From JAKQHY01 sp034429475 (GTDB lineage Bacteria > Chloroflexota > Anaerolineae > B4-G1 > SLSP01), in NCBI GenBank assembly GCA_034429475.1, contig DAOUGD010000162.1, forward strand, positions 1-56,646: a stretch of DNA of 56,646 nucleotides, read 5' to 3'. Below the pieces are notes generated by a model that was given only the letters and a program-made list of their open reading frames with translations, searched no databases and had not been told where the DNA came from. Position numbers and translations under genes: made by a program. Below are positions 26,548-33,436 of this stretch, piece by piece. Each line of letters begins with the position of its first letter. Within the stretch, counting starts at the first letter, position 1.

Positions 26548-27368
26548 GGTTCCTCCATTGAAACTTCCCCGCCAGGTCCCCAGGCCCGCCGCACGACCTC
26601 ATTCGCATTTCCTAACGGGCCCCAGTCAGCGCCATTGACGTATAACTGAAAAGCCCCGCCATGCCCCGTCGCCACAATCAACATTTCACTGGCAGACGAC
26701 TCTAAGTCCTGGCTCGCTTCGGCAAACCCCTGGAAAATCACTTGAGAATCTGCTGAAACGCTGATCCAGGCGTGTTCTTTGGCAACTAACCGCACATATA
26801 CTTTGCCGTCCGGGCTGATGGAAAACACAGGCGTGATTGGCGATGTAGCGGCGATGGTCGCCGACACGGTTTCCAAGGTAGCGGTCGTATCTGGCGAGCG
26901 CGTGGCGTCGGAGTGATTGTTAAGGAGTTGCAGCCCCACGTAACTCACCAGAACGACGAGGGCAAAAAACGCCAGGGCAATGAGCGAAACAAGGATGGCG
27001 ACCTGCGGAAAATGCGCGGGCTTACGGGCCACTTCTTCTTCCAACGAGGGCGGCGAGGGGAAAACGGAAGGTCGCCCTAGCGTCATCCGCGCATCATCAA
27101 GCACTGGCCGCGAGCGAGGCTGGACGGGGACGCCGTGAAGGTCCGCGTCGTAACGGGAGACGGCTTCTTCAACGGGGAGGCGTAAGAAACGGGCGTAGTT
27201 GCGCAAAAAACCACGCGCCTGGATTTCGCCAGGCAGTGCCGTATAGTCGCCCACTTCAAGCGCCTGCAAATAGCGTCGCCGGATGCGCAGGGCCTTTTCA
27301 ACGTCCGCCAAAGAGAGTTGTTGATTCTCGCGGGCGCGGCGCAGCCAAATGCCTAACCCATCGTTCAT
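26544..27368 (-). CDS. RodZ-like protein (HTH, one membrane segment, DUF4115)
   Basis: A 274-residue bitopic protein built like RodZ, which links the MreB cytoskeleton to the membrane for rod shape. Residues 1-66 form the Xre-type HTH (LRRARENQQLSLADVEKALR, then LEVGDYTALPGEIQARGFLRNYA). A linker follows, then one membrane helix (about 122-148), a Thr/Ser-rich segment and a C-terminal DUF4115 domain with SADSQVIFQGFAEASQ. The start overlaps the rplI stop by one base (TGATG), and the stop overlaps rimO. The rplI-rodZ-rimO order suggests coupling of translation and cell-shape genes. Confidence 0.85.
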   Translation of the reverse strand: MNDGLGIWLRRARENQQLSLADVEKALRIRRRYLQALEVGDYTALPGEIQARGFLRNYARFLRLPVEEAVSRYDADLHGVPVQPRSRPVLDDARMTLGRPSVFPSPPSLEEEVARKPAHFPQVAILVSLIALAFFALVVLVSYVGLQLLNNHSDATRSPDTTATLETVSATIAATSPITPVFSISPDGKVYVRLVAKEHAWISVSADSQVIFQGFAEASQDLESSASEMLIVATGHGGAFQLYVNGADWGPLGNANEVVRRAWGPGGEVSMEEP

Positions 27369-27817
27369 CAGGCCTCCGCTTCTACAATGACACGGGCCTG
27401 CCCACGGACGCCCCCCCGCAGCTTCAATTCCACTATGTGCTCGCCCAATTCCCGAATAGGGCGTTCCAACATCACAGCACGTTTGTCAAAGTCAGCGCCC
27501 AGCGCCTGACCAATCGCCTCCGCCACGTCGGCGGAAGTGATGGATCCGTACAGTCGGCCCTTTTCGCCAGACTTGGCCTTGAGATGCAGGGGGGTGGCCT
27601 TCAATCGCTCAGCCAATTGCAGCGAGTGTTCGCGTACCCGATCTTCTTTCGCGTGCTGCGTTTTAGCGTAGTCCTGCGCCTCCTTCACCTGCCCAGAGGT
27701 AGCGGGAATCGCCAGACCACGCGGAATGAGGTAATTGCGCGCATAGCCATCGGCAACGTCTTTGATCTCGTGAGCCTTTCCCACGCCAGGAACATCTCGT
27801 TTAAAGAATACCTTCAT
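27368..27817 (-). CDS. rplI: 50S ribosomal protein L9
   Basis: A 149-residue ribosomal protein L9, which binds 23S rRNA near the L1 stalk with its N-terminal domain. The N-terminal signature is clear (GKAHEIKDVADGYARNYLIP, with family glycines and the PRGLA motif), followed by the long connecting helix and the C-terminal domain. The usual neighbours rpsF, ssb and rpsR are not upstream. TTGGAGG lies 5 bases before the ATG. The leader of the transcript contains a perfect parS palindrome at 27838-27853. Confidence 0.97.
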   Translation of the reverse strand: MKVFFKRDVPGVGKAHEIKDVADGYARNYLIPRGLAIPATSGQVKEAQDYAKTQHAKEDRVREHSLQLAERLKATPLHLKAKSGEKGRLYGSITSADVAEAIGQALGADFDKRAVMLERPIRELGEHIVELKLRGGVRGQARVIVEAEA

Positions 27818-27837
27818 ATTGCCTCCAACCTCTCATC

Positions 27838-27853
27838 TGTTTCACGTGAAACA
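27838..27853. other. parS centromere site (ParB binding)
   Basis: The 16-base palindrome TGTTTCACGTGAAACA matches the bacterial parS consensus TGTTNCACGTGAAACA at every position. parS sites are normally clustered near the chromosomal replication origin, where ParB loads and organises segregation. It lies in the rplI leader, 1.4 kb from the AT-rich gap with DnaA-box-like sequences. No second copy was seen in the window. Confidence 0.9.
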
Positions 27854-27870
27854 TCAGGGTTACATAGAGA

Positions 27871-27893
27871 AGGGGCGACTCGCTCGCGCCCCT
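27871..27893 (-). terminator. Hairpin downstream of the TPR gene
   Basis: AGGGGCG (27871-27877) pairs with CGCCCCT (27887-27893) around a 9-base loop, 24 bases after the stop of the minus-strand TPR gene. The U-tract in that direction is poor (CTTCTC), so termination is plausible but not certain. Confidence 0.5.
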
Positions 27894-27916
27894 CTTTACG
27901 TTTAATGCTCCAATCC

Positions 27917-28453
27917 TCAGCCGAGCAGGCGTGTCTGCAATGCCATCATCAAGCGGGAAAATTTCTGCATTGCCGTGGGTTTTTCCAACATACTCAACCC
28001 CGCCTGATAGGCTGCCAAACCCTCCTGCCGCTGCCCTGATTTAAACATAGACAGCCCTATAGCCATCAATGTCTCACCTTGCTTCTGACGATCCCCTAAT
28101 TCGGCAAAAATCGTCGCAGCCATCCGCCAGGATTCCACCGCCTTGTCGCGCTGCTTCAAAGAGGCGTAGACACTCGCGATGTTGCCGAGCGACTGCGCCT
28201 GCCGGGACATATCTCCCAGGCGCACAAAGATGCGCTGCGCTTCCTCCAGGGCTTCCAGCGCCTCGTCCCAACGGCTCTGCTTGCGCCGGATGACGCCGAT
28301 GTTGTTCAACATCTCGCCGGACTCAACCTCACGTCCCTCTTCAGAGAAGTGTTCCAGGGCCTCACTGAACCGCCGGGCAGCCTCGTCATAAAGTCCCTCC
28401 TGGAACAACCGTAATCCTTCAGCCTGTAATTCTTCCGCCGTAGGCGTCGCCAT
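27917..28453 (-). CDS. TPR-repeat protein
   Basis: A 178-residue protein made almost entirely of TPR units (EGLRLFQEGLYDEAARRFSE; LNNIGVIRRKQSRWDEALEA; LGNIASVYASLKQRDKAVES; LMAIGLSMFKSGQRQEGL), expected to be a soluble protein-interaction scaffold. The ATG at 28453 follows GAGGAGG by 7 bases and is preferred over a GTG two codons upstream. It lies between the double-HTH gene and rplI on the same strand, each separated by a hairpin, so it may be independently transcribed. The partner is unknown. Confidence 0.8.
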   Translation of the reverse strand: MATPTAEELQAEGLRLFQEGLYDEAARRFSEALEHFSEEGREVESGEMLNNIGVIRRKQSRWDEALEALEEAQRIFVRLGDMSRQAQSLGNIASVYASLKQRDKAVESWRMAATIFAELGDRQKQGETLMAIGLSMFKSGQRQEGLAAYQAGLSMLEKPTAMQKFSRLMMALQTRLLG

Positions 28454-28492
28454 GATCACACCTCCTCAAAATAGATCAACGAATTGAACCGG

Positions 28493-28516
28493 CGGATGGA
28501 GCATTGCCTCCATCCG
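28493..28516 (-). terminator. Hairpin after the double-HTH gene
   Basis: A perfect 9-base stem, CGGATGGAG (28493-28501) with CTCCATCCG (28508-28516), encloses a 6-base loop. It lies 32 bases after the stop of the minus-strand HTH gene. No T-run follows, so it could also be an RNA-stabilising structure. Confidence 0.45.
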
Positions 28517-28547
28517 TTGATGGAAAATTCTCGATAAACCGCCGGAC

Positions 28548-29219
28548 TTAATAAGTGATTTCGAGAAGCCCCTCGGCAATCGCCCGCAAGGCGCCTGCCG
28601 GCATTTCCGCCAATTTCATTGCCAATGCCAGATAGCTTTCATTGATAGGGCGCAGCACAAAATCCCGCATTTCGGGCGACAGTTTTTTGAAACGCTCAAA
28701 CTGCTCTTGCAATTTATGCCATTGTCCCACTTCGCTCTCTTTATCAAAAAACACTTCCAAAGAAACATTCAAAGCCCGGCCAACAATTTCCAGTTCGGCA
28801 AACGGCACAGGACGCCGACCATACTCATAATCGGCGATCTGGTCGCCGGAACATTCCAGAATATCGGCCAAATCTTGTTGTGTGCGGCGCGCTTCCTGAC
28901 GCACTTGTCGCAAACGCGCCCCCACAATCCGATGACGCAATGGTAAAAAAATCTCAGCGTTGGGAAGCCGCGTGTCCCGGCTAACGCTCAAGGACGTCGT
29001 CCGAAATGCGCTCAACGGGACCTCGATGAAACGTGCTAATAATTCCAATTCCGGCAATGAAATAGATGTTACCCCGCGCTCATACGCCACAAATTCTTTC
29101 TCCGAGATGCCCAGCGCAGCGGCACACTCCTGTTCCGTCACGCGTGCTTGGTTGCGGGCATTTTGAATCAAAGCCCCAAGAATTCGGTTTCGCAGATCAA
29201 CAACTTCTTGGTTAGGCAT
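28548..29219 (-). CDS. Transcriptional regulator with two Xre-family HTH domains
   Basis: A 223-residue DNA-binding protein with two lambda-repressor-like helix-turn-helix domains. The first (about 10-70) has RVTEQECAAALGISEKEFVAYERG. The second (about 95-155) has RRTQQDLADILECSGDQIADYEYG. A helical C-terminal segment of about 65 residues follows and might be for dimerisation. The ATG at 29219 follows AAGGGG by 5 bases; a GTG five codons upstream is the alternative. It borders the AT-rich gap that looks like a replication origin, so regulation of that region is worth considering, but nothing proves it. Confidence 0.8.
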   Translation of the reverse strand: MPNQEVVDLRNRILGALIQNARNQARVTEQECAAALGISEKEFVAYERGVTSISLPELELLARFIEVPLSAFRTTSLSVSRDTRLPNAEIFLPLRHRIVGARLRQVRQEARRTQQDLADILECSGDQIADYEYGRRPVPFAELEIVGRALNVSLEVFFDKESEVGQWHKLQEQFERFKKLSPEMRDFVLRPINESYLALAMKLAEMPAGALRAIAEGLLEITY

Positions 29220-29234
29220 CTCGTCCCCTTTCAC

Positions 29235-29927
29235 TTTCCATGAAGAATATTTGGCTCTGATAAACCCCGTTGTGGAAAGGTATTCATCATAATATTGAGG
29301 AATTTATTTTGTGGTATATAAACTCTTGCCAGAATCTGATTGCAGGTAAACACATCCATGCGATGTTTTTACAACAAAATGCAAAATCAACCCGATAAAA
29401 CAAATTTAGGAATACCCCAATAACATTTCCATTATAGCATAGTCCCTTTGAGGAGCAATTTGCACTATAACCAACCATGCGGATAAAGTTTTCCACAATA
29501 AGTACCCCCTACCATAAGGGAGACTTCGTGTATCGTCCCCCAGAATTAGGGGGGCAATGCTCTCTCTCATACCTCCAAAGGATGTCGCTCATCTCCCCTC
29601 TGTGGAAAACTAGGCGATTTCGGTGGATAAATGACCGCTTTTGGGGATAACTTTCACCAGGCCCCCCTCAAGGGGCTAGGGGAAAGGCGAAAAAAAGCGC
29701 GCGCGGGCATTTGTAAAATTCGTTACTATACGCGACATTCACACACTTTTCCCCAACCCTCACGATAGGAGCTACGTGTATTTAGGGGAGGAAGCCGGTC
29801 TCTTACCCTGTATTTGGGCTAACACTGCGGTTTTCCCCACAATCCCCGCGTCTATTACGACTACTAAATTATCTTTACAAATAACAACTGACAAGCAACC
29901 TATTGAAATCACCATGAGACGTTTGGC
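29235..29927. other. Candidate replication origin: AT-rich gap with clustered DnaA-box-like 9-mers
   Basis: There is no convincing gene in this 0.69 kb stretch. Five 9-mers differ from the DnaA box TTATCCACA (or its complement) at one position: TGCGGATAA (29478), TTTTCCACA (29489), TGTGGAAAA (29601), GGTGGATAA (29622) and TGGGGATAA (29642). Weaker matches are at 29271, 29747 and 29833. Base composition is markedly AT-rich on the left side (29280-29500), which could be the unwinding region. A perfect parS lies 1.4 kb away. No dnaA or dnaN gene is in the window. Confidence 0.6.
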
Positions 29928-30764
29928 TCACTGTAGTTTAACCATATCAATGATTCCATCCGCCGCAATCGGGATGGTATGTTGCTGCGGACAGTGATAG
30001 GCCGCAGCTTCCTGCTTCAACCCACTGCCGCACACAGGGCAACGCAGGATATCCTCCCGCCGGTGCCGCCCCGGCAGCGCACTGACGCCCGGCTTGACGC
30101 CCCAGACCAGGTCGTAATCTTCTTGCCAGGCTTGGGTGCGGAGCATTTCCAGGGGAAGGTGGGCCAGTTGTTTTTCAAAAATCTCGGCGGACTGCGTGCG
30201 TCCCGGCATCCAGCGGGCGTCAGTTCCAATACGATTGGTGATCAGGAAGACACCCCCCGGACGCAAGACTCGCGCCATTTCTTGCAATACCCGTTCGGGA
30301 TTTGGCATGAATTCCAACGCCTCCAGACACGTTACCGCATCGAAGATGCCGTCAGGGAAGGGCAACTGGCTGGCATCTTGCCACAAGAGGGTGATGCGGG
30401 CAGCCCAGGGCTGGGTTTGCCGGCGCGCTTCTTGGAGCATTTTGCGCGAATAATCCAGCCCAATGAGCCGTCCACGGTAGCCGGGTTGCTCAAAGAGCGT
30501 TCGCGCCAGACGCGCCGTGCCAGTGGCGACATCCAACACCAGGGGATCCGGGGTGTGAGCCAAAGCGCGGCTGAGCGGCAGTCCCAAAAACCATTGTTCA
30601 TAACCAGGATCGAAGGCCTTAATGCGGTCATAGACGTGCGCGGACCAGTCGTAAAGTAGCGCCACCACGCGACGTCCCAGGTAGGCGCCTTCTGCCAAAA
30701 TGAGCTGCCAGTACAGCACACCGAGAAGGCCAAGGAGTCCGATTGTGCCCAGTACCCAGCCCAT
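29928..30764 (-). CDS. Class I SAM-dependent methyltransferase with N-terminal membrane helix and C-terminal zinc ribbon
   Basis: A 278-residue protein: one membrane helix (about 4-24), a UbiE/COQ5-type methyltransferase domain (motif I LDVATGTARLA at 77-87; LPFPDGIFDAVTCLEALEF as motif II), and a C-terminal ribbon with CPVCG and a second cysteine near HCPQQH. Its start lies 2 bases after the stop of the upstream polytopic membrane protein, so the two are coupled. The frame is open far upstream (to 31127), but that part is antisense-like and overlaps the neighbour. The substrate is unknown; a lipid or quinone precursor would fit the membrane anchor. Confidence 0.82.
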   Translation of the reverse strand: MGWVLGTIGLLGLLGVLYWQLILAEGAYLGRRVVALLYDWSAHVYDRIKAFDPGYEQWFLGLPLSRALAHTPDPLVLDVATGTARLARTLFEQPGYRGRLIGLDYSRKMLQEARRQTQPWAARITLLWQDASQLPFPDGIFDAVTCLEALEFMPNPERVLQEMARVLRPGGVFLITNRIGTDARWMPGRTQSAEIFEKQLAHLPLEMLRTQAWQEDYDLVWGVKPGVSALPGRHRREDILRCPVCGSGLKQEAAAYHCPQQHTIPIAADGIIDMVKLQ

Positions 30765-30766
30765 CG

Positions 30767-31612
30767 CTACAACACCCCGGCCATACCCAGAACCATGGCC
30801 AACAGCCACGGAAGGATTCTCCGTTGGTACTCTGCCGATGATGGCTGCTCCCGCAGCAGATTTAATCCCGGCAGCGCCAGCAGTAACAGCCACCCGGCAG
30901 CCAGGGGATGGCTGTGCCAGACAAGGAAGCCCGCGCCGATCAGCGGCCCTACCGCGGCCAACAGAGAAGCGTGCGCGTGACAACCTATCAGCAGCGTAAG
31001 TATCAAGGCAGAGATGGCTGGCAAATGCATATTCCCGGACCACAAACTGGCACCCAAGAACCAGGGCATTCCCACCAGGGTGAACGCCGCCCAGCCGCTT
31101 CCCACTTGCCCTTTGCCCCCACTCCACAGGACGGTCAATTCACTCCAGGTGATGAACAATAGTGTCAACAAAAGCGATGTGCGCCCCCGGAGCGCTGCCA
31201 GCAACAGGCCGATCAGCAGCGCTAACCAGGCCCGACGCAAAGGGCTTTGCAGGGCGTCACGGCCCGCAGCGCGCCACCAATGGTGCGCCTGGCCAATCGT
31301 GTGCGCCAGGGCTGCTCCAGGCGTCCCCGCTTGGGTGTACGGCAAAAAGGGTGTGGCTACGCCCACTTCCCAGGTGCGCCACTGTCCTAGCGCCGTGGCC
31401 CAATCTGTGTAGGCGAGCGTTTCCCACCAGGGCCACCAACTTCCCAGGATCAATACCAGCGACATAAGCCAACCAGTGTAGGGCAGAGTCTCTCCAGGGG
31501 GAGCGTAAGCCCAAACGCCCCCAGTCAGGGCGACCAGAGGCAGCCATCCCCAGCCATTAATCGGCAGACCTTTGACCGGAGCCGGATACAGGGTTTCTGA
31601 ATTTGCTGTCAT
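30767..31612 (-). CDS. Polytopic membrane protein of unknown function
   Basis: A 281-residue protein with about eight hydrophobic segments (WLPLVALTGGVWAYAPP; LMSLVLILGSWWPWW; AWLALLIGLLLAALRG; LLLTLLFITWSEL; AISALILTLLIGC; LAAVGPLIGAGFLVW; GWLLLLALPGL; ILPWLLAMVLGMAGVL). It is rich in Trp. No known family was recognised. It is followed after 2 bases by the membrane-anchored methyltransferase, which suggests the two work together in the membrane. Confidence 0.65.
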   Translation of the reverse strand: MTANSETLYPAPVKGLPINGWGWLPLVALTGGVWAYAPPGETLPYTGWLMSLVLILGSWWPWWETLAYTDWATALGQWRTWEVGVATPFLPYTQAGTPGAALAHTIGQAHHWWRAAGRDALQSPLRRAWLALLIGLLLAALRGRTSLLLTLLFITWSELTVLWSGGKGQVGSGWAAFTLVGMPWFLGASLWSGNMHLPAISALILTLLIGCHAHASLLAAVGPLIGAGFLVWHSHPLAAGWLLLLALPGLNLLREQPSSAEYQRRILPWLLAMVLGMAGVL

Positions 31613-31647
31613 TGCAGGCCATTATACCAGGACTTGCACGCACAAAA

Positions 31648-31671
31648 AAAGCAGGGAAGCTTCCCTGCTTT
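31648..31671. terminator. Perfect-palindrome terminator
   Basis: A 24-base perfect palindrome with arms AAAGCAGGGAAG and CTTCCCTGCTTT lies between the end of the methyltransferase (stop 31700) and the start of the membrane protein. It has A- and T-runs on both sides, so it can terminate in either direction. It ends the 33274-31700 operon on the minus strand. Confidence 0.9.
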
Positions 31672-31699
31672 TTGGGGCATGGGCGGTACCTTTCGGCGG

Positions 31700-32596
31700 T
31701 CAGGCGGGATCGCGGAAATTATAGATTGCGCCTTCGCGCCGCCAAGTTCGCCCGCAGGCGCAGGAAAAGACAGTGTCCGGCGGCGCGCCCAGGGCTGCGC
31801 CGCATACCGGACAGCGGAAGAAGCTCCCCGGCGCGGCGGCGCTTTTGCCGGCGCCGGCGCGCGCGCGCACCACAACGCTGGGACTGAGCTGCCACAGGGC
31901 GCCCGTGGGCTGAAGGAGCGCATCCATCGCCGCGAGCAGCTTTGTCGGGACGTGCCGCTTTAACACTTCAATGCGGAAATGGGAGACGGTGCGGATGCGC
32001 TCGCGGCGCAGTCCGACTTGTTCCAACTGCTCCTCAATCCAGCGGGGATGGAAGTCGAAGTTGAGGGCGGCAAATTCCACCGGGGGCAGCTCAAAAGGCG
32101 ACCATGGCTGGCGGCGCAGGAGGTAGCGCGCGATGGCTTTGAGGTTGTGCTTGCTGGCAAACTCCAACACCAGCGTTCCCTGTGGGCGCAGTATCTCGGC
32201 GATGCCGCGCAGCACTGCCGGCGCATCGGCTGCGTGATGCAGGGCGCGGATCATCACGGTCGTGTCGAACAGGCCGCTGACGAAGGGAAAGCGGTAGAAG
32301 TCTGCCTGGACGAAGAGATACCGCGGCTGGCCGTTGCCGCCGCCCGCTCCCAGTCGCTCGACGGCCTGCTCCAACTGCGTGCGCGCGTAATCCATCAGCA
32401 CGACGGTCTCGTGACCCGCGTACAAATCGGTCAGCCGCCCGAATCCGGCCCCGATCTCAATGAGCGTTCCCCCGGAGGGTGGGAGCAGCGCGCGCAATGC
32501 GACGCGCTCAACCGCATCCTCGTAAGCCCGCTCCTTTGTCCAAAACTCTGTGCGATAACGCGAACCTTCGTAGTTACAGACGGGTCGGTCGGGCAT
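31700..32596 (-). CDS. Class I SAM-dependent methyltransferase with C-terminal zinc ribbon
   Basis: A 298-residue methyltransferase with motif I IEIGAGFGRLTDLYAG (about 46-62), an acidic post-motif (VLMDYARTQ), and ALHHAADAPAVLRGIAEIL as motif II/III region. The C-terminal 45 residues form a four-cysteine ribbon (RCPVCG and SCACGR), resembling that at the end of the 29928-30764 protein. It begins one base after the stop of the single-helix membrane protein upstream. The substrate is unknown. Confidence 0.82.
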   Translation of the reverse strand: MPDRPVCNYEGSRYRTEFWTKERAYEDAVERVALRALLPPSGGTLIEIGAGFGRLTDLYAGHETVVLMDYARTQLEQAVERLGAGGGNGQPRYLFVQADFYRFPFVSGLFDTTVMIRALHHAADAPAVLRGIAEILRPQGTLVLEFASKHNLKAIARYLLRRQPWSPFELPPVEFAALNFDFHPRWIEEQLEQVGLRRERIRTVSHFRIEVLKRHVPTKLLAAMDALLQPTGALWQLSPSVVVRARAGAGKSAAAPGSFFRCPVCGAALGAPPDTVFSCACGRTWRREGAIYNFRDPA

Positions 32597-33274
32597 TTAG
32601 GGTTGTGCTGTCTCAGGATTGGGGCGGAAAATCTCGGCGATGGAGTTGGGTAAGTCCTGCAAGAAGTTGGTGATGGGGCTGAAGACTTCACGCAATCCGG
32701 TAATGGCCGGTCCCATGCCAGCTTCCGCCAGATGAATTTCCACCGGGACCTCCATCACGACCGGGATGGTGGTGCTAACCGGCACGATCATATTCAAATT
32801 GACCGGCAATGTCATCTCCTGGGGCAAATTGAGGCTCACGGTGCCGTTGATGGCGCCGCCGCCGCCGGGCAGGAAAAACGTCGCGGGCGCCTGGAGCGGC
32901 ACCGGTGCCGTGAGGACAACATCGGTGTTTTGCGCCAGGGGCAGATCGAACACCACCGGCATGGTGTCCTGGATGTTGACGGTGGTTTGAATGGTGGTTT
33001 CACCCAAGGCGGCAAAGGCACCATCTAGCTTCACGAGCAGTGGTTCGGCAATTTTGGCCTTGACCGTGAAGAGCGGCAGCGGAGACAATAAGAGCACAAG
33101 CACCAGAATGAAGTTGACGATAAAGGAGAAGATGATAGCGAAGTTTTTAAATGCCTCCCAGAAGTTCCGCCTGGGGCGCGGCTGGGTTGATTCGTCCGAT
33201 GAAAGCGGGGCAGGGGCTGGGGGGGCGGCCACCACTGGCTCTGCGGTTTTAGGATTGACTTCTTGCTGTGACAC
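32597..33274 (-). CDS. Bitopic membrane protein of unknown function
   Basis: A 225-residue protein with a Pro/Ala-rich cytoplasmic N-terminus (about 1-35), a single membrane helix (about 44-68, FAIIFSFIVNFILVLVLLL), and an external domain rich in Val/Thr beta-strands with repeats such as TVNIQDTMPVVFDLPL and VSTTIPVVMEVPVEIHL. No family is recognised. The start is a GTG at 33274 with AAGGAGG 6 bases upstream; an ATG further upstream at 33343 lacks support. It precedes the methyltransferase by one base, so the two are a unit. Confidence 0.65.
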   Translation of the reverse strand: MSQQEVNPKTAEPVVAAPPAPAPLSSDESTQPRPRRNFWEAFKNFAIIFSFIVNFILVLVLLLSPLPLFTVKAKIAEPLLVKLDGAFAALGETTIQTTVNIQDTMPVVFDLPLAQNTDVVLTAPVPLQAPATFFLPGGGGAINGTVSLNLPQEMTLPVNLNMIVPVSTTIPVVMEVPVEIHLAEAGMGPAITGLREVFSPITNFLQDLPNSIAEIFRPNPETAQP

Positions 33275-33424
33275 GATGCACCTCCTTATGAAAGTTGCCT
33301 TAATTCTAACATGGGAATGGTTTGCGAGCAAGTTGAAGAACATTCCTCAAACTTCTTTTATCTGCTTTCGGGGCGAGTTTGGCCGTTAAAGCTATGGCAA
33401 AACTTCTTAAAATCCAGGTTAGAG

Positions 33425-33430
33425 TATAAT
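33425..33430 (+). promoter_or_regulatory. -10 element of the SARP gene, probably leaderless
   Basis: A perfect TATAAT ends 6 bases before the ATG of the SARP-type regulator, so the transcript would begin at or next to the start codon. No ribosome-binding site is visible. The -35 region is poor, which may mean an activator is needed. Confidence 0.5.
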
Positions 33431-33436
33431 ATTTCT

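Noticed and set aside
29776..29997. 73-codon open frame in the origin-like gap
   Set aside because: No ribosome-binding site, no family resemblance, overlaps the methyltransferase 3' end, and the gap is dominated by DnaA-box-like sequences.
29928..31127. 399-codon reading of the membrane-anchored methyltransferase
   Set aside because: The extra 121 residues overlap the upstream membrane-protein gene in another frame. The ATG at 30764 lies 2 bases after that gene and just before the membrane helix.
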